This document shows positions 37,186 through 44,729 of a stretch of 44,729 nucleotides of DNA, piece by piece (within the stretch, counting starts at the first letter, position 1; the number at the start of each line of letters is the position of its first letter). The stretch is from Planctomycetota bacterium. Lineage in GTDB: Bacteria > Planctomycetota > UBA1135 > GCA-002686595. The position numbers and the translations under genes were made by a program. A model generated the notes under the pieces. It had not been told where the DNA came from and searched no databases. It saw only the letters and a list, made by a program, of their open reading frames with translations. Location: positions 1 through 44,729 of the forward strand of contig JACRIN010000043.1 of assembly GCA_016220085.1 (NCBI GenBank), written 5' to 3'.

Positions 37186-38502
37186 ATGTTCGCAATGTGG
37201 TTCGCGCTCGCATTGGGTTCGGTTCCGTCGCCCGCCTTCGGATCGATCGCTCGTCCAGCCCAGTCGTCGACATCGGCGAAGCCCGTCGCTCAACGACCGA
37301 CACCGATCCTCATCGGTCGCGCCGAACTCGGACCGGACGCGCCGGGTCACACCTACATCGTCGATGCGAGCGGCGGCGGCGACTTCCTCGATCTGCCGCC
37401 CGCGATCGCAGCGAGCCAAGCGGGCGACGTGCTGCTCATGGTGCCCGGCGACTACTCGAAGTTCACGCTCTCGAAAGGCCTGACGATCGTCGGATCCGCG
37501 GGTGTGCACGTCGGCGCGGTCACGATCGCGAACGTGCCCGCGGAAGAGACCTCGGTCTTGGTCGGGCTGTACAACTTGAAGCCGGTGTCGATCGCTTCGT
37601 GTCCGGGACACGTGGTGCTGCAGGAGCACACGGGGGCGTATCAACTGACGATTGATCAATGCTCCGACGTTCGACTGCGTGACGTCGACGTGCGCCACCT
37701 GATGCACGGCGGCTACGACGCGTTGCTGGCCAGCGCGTCGCGCATCGAACTCGCGGGCTCGTTGGTGGAAGGGAGCTACCTGGACGTGGCGCCCGGCGTT
37801 GCCGGGACCGCCCTCATTGCGGAGAACGGGTCGCGCGTGCACGTGGTGGACTCCACTGTCTGGGGCGCGTTTGGCGGCATCGTCAGCAACACCAGCTTCC
37901 AGGCGCCGGATGGCGGCTTCGGAGTGTTCGTCGACGCCACCAGTGAGGTGCTCGCGATCGGCCCGTTGACGCGGGTCTTCGGGGGGAACGGCGGCTGGAA
38001 CATGGACTTCGACAACTGCGACTACGACGGCGAAGGCGCTTCCGCAGTCGCCGGGTTCGGCGTGTTCGCGCATTCGACCGTCGAGCTCCTAGGCGGCTGG
38101 ACTCCCGGTTTCGGTTGCACGTCGGGTGGGCAAGCGGCTTCGTTCGAACCGACGGTGATCCACGTTGCGTCGTCGCCGCTCGATCCGGAGCTGCTCTTCG
38201 TCGGCACGCCGGTGCCCGGTGCGACCGTACAAGTGGAGGTGCTCGGGGAGCCCGGCGCGAGCGTCGTTGTGTGGCTCGGGCGCCAGCTCGTGCTCGGACC
38301 CGGCTCGACCCTGACCGTCGAGCAACTGGTGTCGCACGGCTTCATGCTTCCCCCCGCCACACTCGACCCGAATGGCCGGGCAGCGTGGTCGATCACGCTC
38401 GATCCGAGCCTACATCCCGGTTTGGTGTTCGCGATGCAGGCGGAAGTCACGGCGGCGAGCGTGCTGCAGCGCACGAACTCGGTGCCGGTCGTCGTGCGGT
38501 GA
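37186..38502 (+). CDS. secreted right-handed beta-helix-like protein, first paralogue
   Basis: A 438-residue exported protein. ATG 37186 follows AGGGAG and opens a short signal peptide (FAMWFALALGSVPSPAFG). The mature N-terminus has TYIVDASGGGDFLDLPPA and GDVLLMVPGDYSKFTLSKG, the entry coil of right-handed beta-helix proteins such as pectinesterase-like and NosD-like families. The middle repeats short strand units (SRIELAGSLVEGSYLDV, SRVHVVDSTVWGAFGG). The last 85 residues form the beta module GEPGASVVVWLGRQLV to LQRTNSVPVVVR. A paralogue follows at 38641. It probably sits on the surface; no catalytic set was identified. Confidence 0.75.
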   Translation: MFAMWFALALGSVPSPAFGSIARPAQSSTSAKPVAQRPTPILIGRAELGPDAPGHTYIVDASGGGDFLDLPPAIAASQAGDVLLMVPGDYSKFTLSKGLTIVGSAGVHVGAVTIANVPAEETSVLVGLYNLKPVSIASCPGHVVLQEHTGAYQLTIDQCSDVRLRDVDVRHLMHGGYDALLASASRIELAGSLVEGSYLDVAPGVAGTALIAENGSRVHVVDSTVWGAFGGIVSNTSFQAPDGGFGVFVDATSEVLAIGPLTRVFGGNGGWNMDFDNCDYDGEGASAVAGFGVFAHSTVELLGGWTPGFGCTSGGQAASFEPTVIHVASSPLDPELLFVGTPVPGATVQVEVLGEPGASVVVWLGRQLVLGPGSTLTVEQLVSHGFMLPPATLDPNGRAAWSITLDPSLHPGLVFAMQAEVTAASVLQRTNSVPVVVR

Positions 38503-38640
38503 CTCGCGCCAACGCCGCGCGCGACGCCGGCTGGGGCGCCGACCAGCCGACGCTCGAGGCCCGAGCGGAGCCCGCGATCTTGCGCTAGCATCGACCGCCT
38601 ACCGCTCGCTCGCATCGTCACGCAGAACCGGGAGATCGGC

Positions 38641-39960
38641 ATGCTCGCCATCGCATTCGCAACGGCCGCGTTCCAACTGGCACCCGTCCAAATCGGCGAC
38701 GCCACGCACTCGGCAACGAAGCCCAAGCCGCTCTGCACGGACGCGGTCGGCAAGGGTGCGCCCGTGAACTGCGGAATGCAGGAGCTCGGTCTCGGCGCTC
38801 CAGGAACGACCTACATCGTCGACTCGCACGGCGGCGGCGACTTCCTCGATCTGCCGCCCGCGATCGCAGCGAGCCAAGCGGGTGACGTCTTGCTCGTGAT
38901 GCCGGGCAACTACTCGAAGTTCACGCTGTCGAAGGGACTGACGGTCATCGGCTCCGGGCTCGCGAAGGTCACTGGCCCGATGACGATCGCGGGAGTTCCG
39001 TCCGAGGAGCTCGCGGCCGTCGTCGGCTTGGAGTGCGACCACCCGTGGCGAATCGACGCATGCGCGGGACCAATCCTCGTCCAGGACGCGTACGGCGCGC
39101 GCGATATCCGCGTCGATCAGTGCGCGGACGTGCGCTTCCGAGCGTTGAAGATGCTCGCGACGTTCGCCAGCGGACTCGACGGCGTGCTCGCGCGCGGTTC
39201 GCGCATCGAATTGGTGGACTCGTTCGCGGGGGGAAACTCGCTCGACGTGCCGGGCACAGCGGGGGCGGGAATCGCTGCGGAGTCGAACTCGCGGATCCAT
39301 GCGGTCAACACGCGCGTTGCCGGAGCGTTCGGCGGCATGGTGAACAACCCGAACTGGTGGGCGCCGGACGGCGGGTGTGGCGTCTTCGTCGAGGCGGGCA
39401 GCGAGGTGATCGCGATCGGTCCAACGACCTGGGTCAGCGGCGGCAGCGGCGGCTGGAACATGTACTACGAGGAGTGCGATCAGGACGGCGCAGGTGCAGT
39501 CGGCGTCAACGGCCAGGGAGTGTTCGCGTACTCGCAAGTCGACGTCACCGGAGGCTGGTCGAGCGCATTCCAGTGCACGCTCGGCGGCAGCATGCCGCCG
39601 TTCGGGTCGCAAGTCGCGGCAGTCGCGGTTTCGCCGCGCGATCCCGAGCTCGTGGCGTTCGGCGCGCCGAACGCGGGCTCGACCTTGCTGGTCGAGGTCG
39701 TCGGCGAACCGGGCGCGAGCGTGGTTCTGTGGCTCGGCCGCAAGCTCGTGCGCACGCCGACGCCGGGCGTCGTCATCGAGCAACTCGTCTCGCACGACTT
39801 CGCGGTTCCGTTGGGCACGCTGGACGCGAACGGCAAGGCGGCGAAGTTCCTGACGCTCGACGCGGGGCTCACGGCCGGCCTCGTGTTCGGCATGCAGGCG
39901 GAAGTCACGGCGGCGAGCGTGCTGCAGCGCACGAACTCGGTGCCGGTCGTCGTGCGGTGA
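38641..39960 (+). CDS. secreted right-handed beta-helix-like protein, second paralogue
   Basis: A 439-residue tandem copy of the protein at 37186-38502, shifted by 1458 bases. The signal peptide (MLAIAFATAAFQLAPV) is shorter and lacks a clear cut site. The helix entry TYIVDSHGGGDFLDLPPA and the C-terminal LQRTNSVPVVVR are shared. Two DNA blocks are identical between copies: 37371-37424 with 38829-38882 (54 bases) and 38434-38509 with 39892-39967 (76 bases, running past the stop codon), while the regions between diverge. GGGAGATC precedes the start in both. Confidence 0.75.
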   Translation: MLAIAFATAAFQLAPVQIGDATHSATKPKPLCTDAVGKGAPVNCGMQELGLGAPGTTYIVDSHGGGDFLDLPPAIAASQAGDVLLVMPGNYSKFTLSKGLTVIGSGLAKVTGPMTIAGVPSEELAAVVGLECDHPWRIDACAGPILVQDAYGARDIRVDQCADVRFRALKMLATFASGLDGVLARGSRIELVDSFAGGNSLDVPGTAGAGIAAESNSRIHAVNTRVAGAFGGMVNNPNWWAPDGGCGVFVEAGSEVIAIGPTTWVSGGSGGWNMYYEECDQDGAGAVGVNGQGVFAYSQVDVTGGWSSAFQCTLGGSMPPFGSQVAAVAVSPRDPELVAFGAPNAGSTLLVEVVGEPGASVVLWLGRKLVRTPTPGVVIEQLVSHDFAVPLGTLDANGKAAKFLTLDAGLTAGLVFGMQAEVTAASVLQRTNSVPVVVR

Positions 39961-39973
39961 CTCGCGCGCGCGA

Positions 39974-40384
39974 CTACGCCCAGCCCGCGTCGATCGTCGT
40001 GCCGGCGGCGCGCGCGTGCTCGGCGAGCTCGCGGTACGCGGCCAGCGCGTGGGCGAACTCGGCGTCTTGCCAAGCGCTCCAGACGCTCGGATGGCCGCCG
40101 CGCTTCGCGAGCGCTTCGCGAATCGCGACCTGGTGCTTGGAGAGCACGTCGAGCCAACGCAAGAACGCCTCCGGCGCGAGGTCGACCTGCTCCTCTCCTT
40201 CGTCGGCGTCTTCGTCTCCGTCGGCGTCGTCCGCCGGCTCCGCGAGCGAGGGGATCGTGCTGACACCGAGCTGCTTCAGCACGCCGTGGTTGTCCATCCA
40301 AACCGTCGTCGCGAAGTCCTCGTCGAGCTCGAAGAAGTAGTGTCCTTCGTCGCAACCGCAGCCGAACGACATTCGATAGCCCAT
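39974..40384 (-). CDS. hypothetical protein, 136 residues
   Basis: A soluble acidic protein starting MGYRMSFGCGCDEGHYFFEL; GGAG lies eight bases upstream. It has a long Asp/Glu stretch (ADDADGDEDADEGEE, about 52-66) and a helical C-terminal half (FLRWLDVLSKHQVAIREALA). The family is not recognised. Its C-terminus lies only 14 bases beyond the 3' end of the second beta-helix paralogue, converging with it. The 276 bases upstream have no gene. Confidence 0.6.
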   Translation of the reverse strand: MGYRMSFGCGCDEGHYFFELDEDFATTVWMDNHGVLKQLGVSTIPSLAEPADDADGDEDADEGEEQVDLAPEAFLRWLDVLSKHQVAIREALAKRGGHPSVWSAWQDAEFAHALAAYRELAEHARAAGTTIDAGWA

Positions 40385-40660
40385 GTCCGATGCTCCACGG
40401 AAATCGCCGACCGCTCGACCGTTCACCGGGTCACGAGAAGGCTTCGATGTCGGCGGAATCGAAGCGCGTCGGAGACGAGGACGCGAGCCCCATCTCCTCC
40501 GCAACGATAGCGGGTGCGCCTCGCGCGTCCACCCGCCGACGCCGGCCGGTTGGAACCCCGTCGACCGCAGACGAGGCGCTCTCTCCGCGTGAATCCACGT
40601 CGCGGGGACCGCCGATCGGCGCACGCGGAACACCCCGACCCTGCGGAGCCCGGCGAGCGG

Positions 40661-42427
40661 CTATCGCCCTCCAGCTTGGCGACGTTCGAGCGCGTAGATC
40701 TCGAACTCCGGCCGCGTCGATTCGCCGAGCAGCACGCGAAAACGGCCCGCGCCCGCTTTGCGATCGGCCTCGGAGATCGGACCCGACTCCGGGTGCGAGT
40801 GCAGAGCGAAGACCAGCGTTGCCGCTTGCCGCAACGCGTCGCGCACCGCGCTCGCCGGAGCGGAATCCAAGCGCTCGCCGCCGCACGGCACGACGACGTA
40901 GTCGGCGTCGAGCCCGCGCACGAAGTCGTCCGCGCGCTCGGTGATCGCACGCCAACGCGCCTGCTCGGGATACAACGCCGCGATGTCCCAACGCTCGCCG
41001 CGCCAGTCATCGTCGAGCACGCGTCGCTGGTACGAGAGCCACGGGCTCACGAAATGCAGCGCGAGGCCCGGGCGCGGAGCGAAATGCTCTCCCGTTCGCA
41101 CCAGCGGCAAGTCGTAGAACGTGTGGAGCGCGACGCGCTCGTGCTCGCGATCGACGTGGGCGCTCACCCACTCGGCGAGCTGTTCCATCGGATGCGGCTG
41201 CAGTCGCTCGCGGGACTCGGTCCACACCGCCCACGTCGGCGGCGCGAGTGCCGCGACCAGCAGCGCACCGCCGACCGCGCGGCCGAACGACGAGCTCGCG
41301 AGCCGCGTCCACGCCGCGCGCGCGCCGCACGCCGCGAGCACCGCGACGCACGGCACCAGCGGCAGCGCGAACCGCTGCTGGGTGTACGCGAAGAGCCCGA
41401 GCACCAGCGCATACGGCACCGCGAACGCGAGCACGACCAGCAACGCGCGGCGCGCGCCGAACGCGAGCGCGGGATCGGACTCCGCGCCACGGCGTCGCGA
41501 GGCGAACGCAGCGGCGACGAACGCGAGCCCGCCAACGCACGCGAGCACCAGCGCGACCGGCTCGTAGTACGCGAACGTCCGCGCGAGCACCGAGAAGCCG
41601 CCGCCGTCGAAGTCGCGCGGATCGATCGCTTGTTGCCAGCCGAAATGGACCACGCCGGACGCGCTCGGCGCGTTCGGATCGCTCGGCCACTCGACGAACC
41701 AGAACGGATACGCGAAGCGCACGACCGACGCGATCGCGACCAACGGCACGAGCAACCGCCAATCGACCAGCCGGCGCGGACGCTTCGGCTGCAGCCACCA
41801 CGAGGCCGCCGCCGGAAACAACGTCGCGAGCCCGTTCGGCAACTCGACGATCGCGAGCGAGGTGACCAGGCTCGCGAGCACGAGCGCGACGAACGCGCCG
41901 CTCGCCGCGAAACGCACCCACGCGACGACCGCGAGCACCATCCACGGCGCGACGAACGCGTGCGGACGCGCCATGCGGCCGAACTGCAGCGCGAGCATGC
42001 TCGTCGCGACGAGCGCGACCGCGAACCACGCCCACGGCGGCGACAGGAACGAGCGCGCGAGCCACCACGTCGCCGGCACGAGCAGCACCGAGAAGCACGC
42101 GACCAGGAGGCGCACGTCGAGATACGGTCGCGCGGCGGCGTCGAGGTGCAGAGTGAGCTCGGACACGCTCGAATCCAGTTCGGGCTCGCGGCCGAGCCCG
42201 AGCGCCAACTCGATCCGCGCGAGCAGCACCGGGTACGCGGAGATCGCGTACCACGCGTCGTCGGGCACCGGCCCGCGCGCGAGGACGAGCACCTGATCGA
42301 CGACCTCGGTGTCCGCTTCGCGCGCGAACGGCAGACCGTAGTCGAGCGTCGCGAGCCGCGCGCCGAGCGCGGCCAACGTCAACAGCGCGACGACCGCCGC
42401 CGCGCGCCAACCTGCGAGTCGCTCCAC
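40661..42427 (-). CDS. GT39-like polytopic glycosyltransferase
   Basis: A 588-residue membrane protein. The N-terminus holds a transmembrane helix, then READTEVVDQVL with the acidic residues of the first loop that carry catalysis in ArnT/PMT-type enzymes. About ten more hydrophobic segments follow (FVALVLASLVTSLAIVEL, ALLVVLAFAVPYALVLGLFA). The C-terminal third is a soluble exoplasmic domain (LHTFYDLPLVRTGEH). Such enzymes use a lipid-linked sugar to glycosylate a lipid or protein outside the membrane. It starts 64 bases after the SDR gene on the same strand. Confidence 0.75.
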   Translation of the reverse strand: MERLAGWRAAAVVALLTLAALGARLATLDYGLPFAREADTEVVDQVLVLARGPVPDDAWYAISAYPVLLARIELALGLGREPELDSSVSELTLHLDAAARPYLDVRLLVACFSVLLVPATWWLARSFLSPPWAWFAVALVATSMLALQFGRMARPHAFVAPWMVLAVVAWVRFAASGAFVALVLASLVTSLAIVELPNGLATLFPAAASWWLQPKRPRRLVDWRLLVPLVAIASVVRFAYPFWFVEWPSDPNAPSASGVVHFGWQQAIDPRDFDGGGFSVLARTFAYYEPVALVLACVGGLAFVAAAFASRRRGAESDPALAFGARRALLVVLAFAVPYALVLGLFAYTQQRFALPLVPCVAVLAACGARAAWTRLASSSFGRAVGGALLVAALAPPTWAVWTESRERLQPHPMEQLAEWVSAHVDREHERVALHTFYDLPLVRTGEHFAPRPGLALHFVSPWLSYQRRVLDDDWRGERWDIAALYPEQARWRAITERADDFVRGLDADYVVVPCGGERLDSAPASAVRDALRQAATLVFALHSHPESGPISEADRKAGAGRFRVLLGESTRPEFEIYALERRQAGGR

Positions 42428-42491
42428 GGTCGGCCGAGCGTAACGAGCTCGCCGCGCCGCGCCACGCTCCCTTCGCGGAGCGCGCCCGCGC

Positions 42492-43274
42492 TCACCCCAT
42501 CCACGCGCCGCCGTTGATGTCGAGGCCCTGGCCGGTGACGCCGCGGGCGTCGGGAGAGCAGAGCCACGCGACCAGGCCGGCGACGTCCTCGGGCTCGCTC
42601 ATGCGGCCGAGCGGAACCTGGCCCATCGCCATCTTCCGAAACTCCTCGGGCGTGACGTCGATCTTCTTCGCGATGCCCGCGATCCCCTCGCTCGCCATGT
42701 CGGTGTTCACCCAGCCGGGACAGAGCGCGTTGACTTGCACGTTCGCGGGCGCGAGCTCGTGCGCGAGCGCGCGCACCAGGCCGAGCACACCCGCCTTCGA
42801 CGCGCAGTACGCGGTGTAGCCCGGCACGCCGAAACGCGCGAGCACCGACGCGGTCGCGAGCAAGTGGCGCGCGTCGGGGCCGGGCGCGAGATGGCGTTCG
42901 GCCGCGCGCAACGAGAAGTACGCGCCGCGCAGATTGGTGTCGACGACGTCGTCGAAGCGGTCGCTCTTGCCGGGACGGTTCTCGCCGCCGATGCCCGCGT
43001 TCGCGACGCAGACGTGGATCGGCCCGAGCTTCGCGGCCGCGGCATCGAACGCGGTATCGACCGCCTTCTGCTTTCGCACGTCGCACGACGCGACGAACGT
43101 CGCACCGGCGCCGAGCTTCTTCGCGAGCGCCGCGGTCGCCTCGAGGCGCTTTGCGTCGCGCGCGAAGAGCGAGAGCGAAGCTCCCTCCTTCGCGAAACGC
43201 AACGCGATCGCGCGCCCGATGCCGGTGCCCGCGCCGGTGACGACGACGTGCCGAGCTGATTTGCGCTTCGCCAT
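42492..43274 (-). CDS. short-chain dehydrogenase/reductase (SDR)
   Basis: A 260-residue classical SDR. NAD(P) binding: TGAGTGIG (13-20); structural NAG (92-94); catalytic S143, Y156 and K160 in YTAYCASK. The C-terminal GLDINGGAWMG is typical of FabG-like oxidoreductases. Substrate unknown. It begins 11 bases after trxB and probably shares its transcript. ATG 43274 sits before the family-typical start of the fold; the frame extends a little further but without a ribosome site. Confidence 0.92.
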   Translation of the reverse strand: MAKRKSARHVVVTGAGTGIGRAIALRFAKEGASLSLFARDAKRLEATAALAKKLGAGATFVASCDVRKQKAVDTAFDAAAAKLGPIHVCVANAGIGGENRPGKSDRFDDVVDTNLRGAYFSLRAAERHLAPGPDARHLLATASVLARFGVPGYTAYCASKAGVLGLVRALAHELAPANVQVNALCPGWVNTDMASEGIAGIAKKIDVTPEEFRKMAMGQVPLGRMSEPEDVAGLVAWLCSPDARGVTGQGLDINGGAWMG

Positions 43275-43285
43275 CGCTCGCTCCC

Positions 43286-44221
43286 TTAGTGCGCGCCTTG
43301 GCGCTCGAGCCAACGCTCGCAGTCGATCGCCGCCATGCAACCCATGCCCGCGGCGGTCACCGCTTGGCGATACACCTTGTCCGCCACGTCGCCGCCGGCG
43401 AAGACGCCTTCGACCGACGTGTACGTGCCGTTGTGGACCTTGACGTAACCGGTTTCGTCAAGGTCGAGCACGCCTTGGAAGATCTCGGTGTTCGGCTTGT
43501 GACCGATCGCGATGAAGATGCCGTCGGTCGGGACGACGCTCTCCTCGCCCGACTTGGTGTCGCGCAACTTGACGCGATCGACCTTGCCCTTCGGTCCGGC
43601 GAGCATCTCGATCGGCTCCTTGTTCAAGAGCCACTCGATCTTCGGATTGGCGCGCGCGCGGTCGAGCATGATCTTCGACGCGCGGAACGACTCGCGGCGG
43701 TGCACGATCGTCACCTTCGAGCAGTGGCGTGTCAGGAAATTCGCTTCCTCCATCGCGGTGTCGCCGCCGCCGACGACCATCACCGACTTCTGCTTGTAGA
43801 AAGCGCCGTCGCAGGTGGCGCACGCGGAGACGCCGTGGCCCATCAGCGTCGACTCGCTCTCCAGCCCGAGCAATTTCGCGCTCGCGCCGGTGCAGACGAT
43901 GATCGCGTTCGCCTTGAACTCGTTGAAGTCGGTGGTCAGCGTGAACGGCCGCTTCGAGAAGTCGACTTTGTTCACCTGCTCGAAGACGATCTCGGTGCCG
44001 AAGCGCGCGGCCTGCGCCTTGAAGTCCTCCATCATCTTCGGGCCCATCACGCCTTCGGGGTAGCCCGGGTAGTTCTCGACGTCGGTGGTGATCGTCAGTT
44101 GTCCGCCGGGCTGCATCCCTTCGAGCAGCATCGGCTTCAAGTTGGCGCGCGCGGTGTAGATCGCGGCGGTGTACCCGGCGGGACCCGAACCGATGATGAT
44201 GACGTCGCGGATGTCGCTCAT
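43286..44221 (-). CDS. trxB: thioredoxin reductase
   Basis: A 311-residue flavoprotein that passes electrons from NADPH to thioredoxin. FAD site GSGPAG (11-16), redox pair CATC (134-137), NADPH site VVGGGDTAMEEA (about 148-159) and the C-terminal GVFAGGDVADKVYRQAVTAAG FAD motif are all present. Length is normal. The DinB-like gene upstream ends six bases before its ATG, which lies just downstream of that stop, suggesting translational coupling. Confidence 0.97.
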   Translation of the reverse strand: MSDIRDVIIIGSGPAGYTAAIYTARANLKPMLLEGMQPGGQLTITTDVENYPGYPEGVMGPKMMEDFKAQAARFGTEIVFEQVNKVDFSKRPFTLTTDFNEFKANAIIVCTGASAKLLGLESESTLMGHGVSACATCDGAFYKQKSVMVVGGGDTAMEEANFLTRHCSKVTIVHRRESFRASKIMLDRARANPKIEWLLNKEPIEMLAGPKGKVDRVKLRDTKSGEESVVPTDGIFIAIGHKPNTEIFQGVLDLDETGYVKVHNGTYTSVEGVFAGGDVADKVYRQAVTAAGMGCMAAIDCERWLERQGAH

Positions 44222-44227
44222 GTCGAA

Positions 44228-44729
44228 CTAGCCTGCGTAGAGGAAAGGCGGCGCGATACCGAGGCACCGCAGATAGACCGTGAGTTGGCCGCGGTGGTGC
44301 CAGTGCTCGTCGTAGACGAAACCGGCGACCTGCGAACCCTTGAACCTGCCATAGAACAACGCGACCTCGCGTTCGAGCTCGGCGGGCGTCGCGTACGCGA
44401 GCACTTCGCCGCGCCGCGCGTGGGCCCGCGCCATCAGCGCGAACGCCTCCGATCGGGACTTCACCGGCGGGCCGACCTCGGCATCGTGCTCGACTTGCGT
44501 CAGCGCGCCTTTCTGGAAGCCCTTCCAGCACGCGAGCTCGGCCCCGTAGAGGTGCGCGACGAGTTCTCCGAGCGTGCGCGCGCCCGGCGCCGGCGCGAAG
44601 CTCCACCGATCCGAAGCGTGGGCTCGGGCGAAATCGCCCGCGAGCTCGGCGGGCAGGTCGCCGGGAGAGTCATCGGGGATCGCCTCGAGCATCTTCCTCG
44701 TCGCCGCCTCGGTGTAGGCGAGCCAGCCG
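44228..44729 (-). CDS. DinB-family protein, 5' part beyond the window edge
   Basis: The frame is open to the right edge. It reads GWLAYTEAATRKMLEAI across the first visible ATG (44692), so translation probably begins outside the window and the visible part is at least 166 residues. It has the DinB four-helix layout: ELVAHLYGAELACWKGF with the first His, and DEHWHHRGQLTVYLRCLG with the last His pair, which together bind a metal. Members are often metal-dependent thiol transferases (bacillithiol, mycothiol) linked to detoxification. It precedes trxB by six bases, compatible with a thiol-redox operon. Confidence 0.85.
   Translation of the reverse strand, partial: GWLAYTEAATRKMLEAIPDDSPGDLPAELAGDFARAHASDRWSFAPAPGARTLGELVAHLYGAELACWKGFQKGALTQVEHDAEVGPPVKSRSEAFALMARAHARRGEVLAYATPAELEREVALFYGRFKGSQVAGFVYDEHWHHRGQLTVYLRCLGIAPPFLYAG

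Overview
The window is about 45 kb of very GC-rich bacterial DNA. The real genes use G or C at nearly every third codon position, so spurious reading frames are common on both strands. Several gene types point to Planctomycetota: long secreted proteins made of Ig-like, carboxypeptidase-regulatory and beta-helix repeats, a shared C-terminal beta module on secreted proteins, a rhombosortase with its lipoprotein target, and an MglA/roadblock cluster. This placement is inferred from gene content; Myxococcota or a related deep lineage cannot be excluded without 16S rRNA or marker-gene data.

Layout. 1-1333: a 58-bp tandem repeat at the edge, HU with a 23-residue Lys-rich micro-gene just upstream, and ribosomal protein bL28 with its own promoter and terminator. 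1384-5863: a tightly overlapped minus-strand operon of five genes, namely a membrane TPR protein, a TPR-roadblock fusion, a roadblock protein, an MglA-type GTPase with a C-terminal membrane anchor, and a second stand-alone roadblock protein. 6037-11753: two exported proteins, an 11-domain Ig-like lipoprotein and a propeller-like protein, separated by a dispersed inverted-repeat element. 11948-15934: gcvT, gcvH, a LipM/LplA-type lipoylation enzyme and a sulfatase-like lipoprotein. 16430-20063 (minus): tRNA-Gln(UUG) with its promoter, cinA-tatC, and a membrane-anchored coiled-coil/BRCT-like protein. 20690-22897: coaE and rho behind a long gene-free leader. 22863-24286 (minus): rhombosortase and its GlyGly-CTERM lipoprotein. 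24459-29180: three glycosyltransferases, one fused to a long coiled coil. 29266-32111: two proteins with carboxypeptidase-regulatory domains. 32138-33330: a ferredoxin/metallo-beta-lactamase gene bracketed by two copies of a palindromic element. 33373-36032: a TPR-AAA ATPase overlapped with a TPR membrane protein. 36040-36982: two small cytoplasmic proteins. 37186-39960: a tandem pair of secreted beta-helix paralogues. 39974-44729 (minus): a hypothetical protein, a GT39-like membrane glycosyltransferase, an SDR, thioredoxin reductase and a DinB-like protein cut by the window edge.

How the parts fit. The glycine-cleavage genes sit with the enzyme likely to attach lipoate to GcvH. TatC, rhombosortase and the many exported proteins describe an organism that invests heavily in its cell surface. 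The most system-like unit is the MglA/roadblock operon: a small-GTPase switch with three candidate roadblock regulators and two TPR scaffolds, where both the GTPase and one scaffold are tied to the membrane. Two unrelated families of short palindromic elements (9729-10134 with 25705-25923, and 32138-32294 with 33239-33330) sit exactly between genes and are the clearest non-coding novelty.
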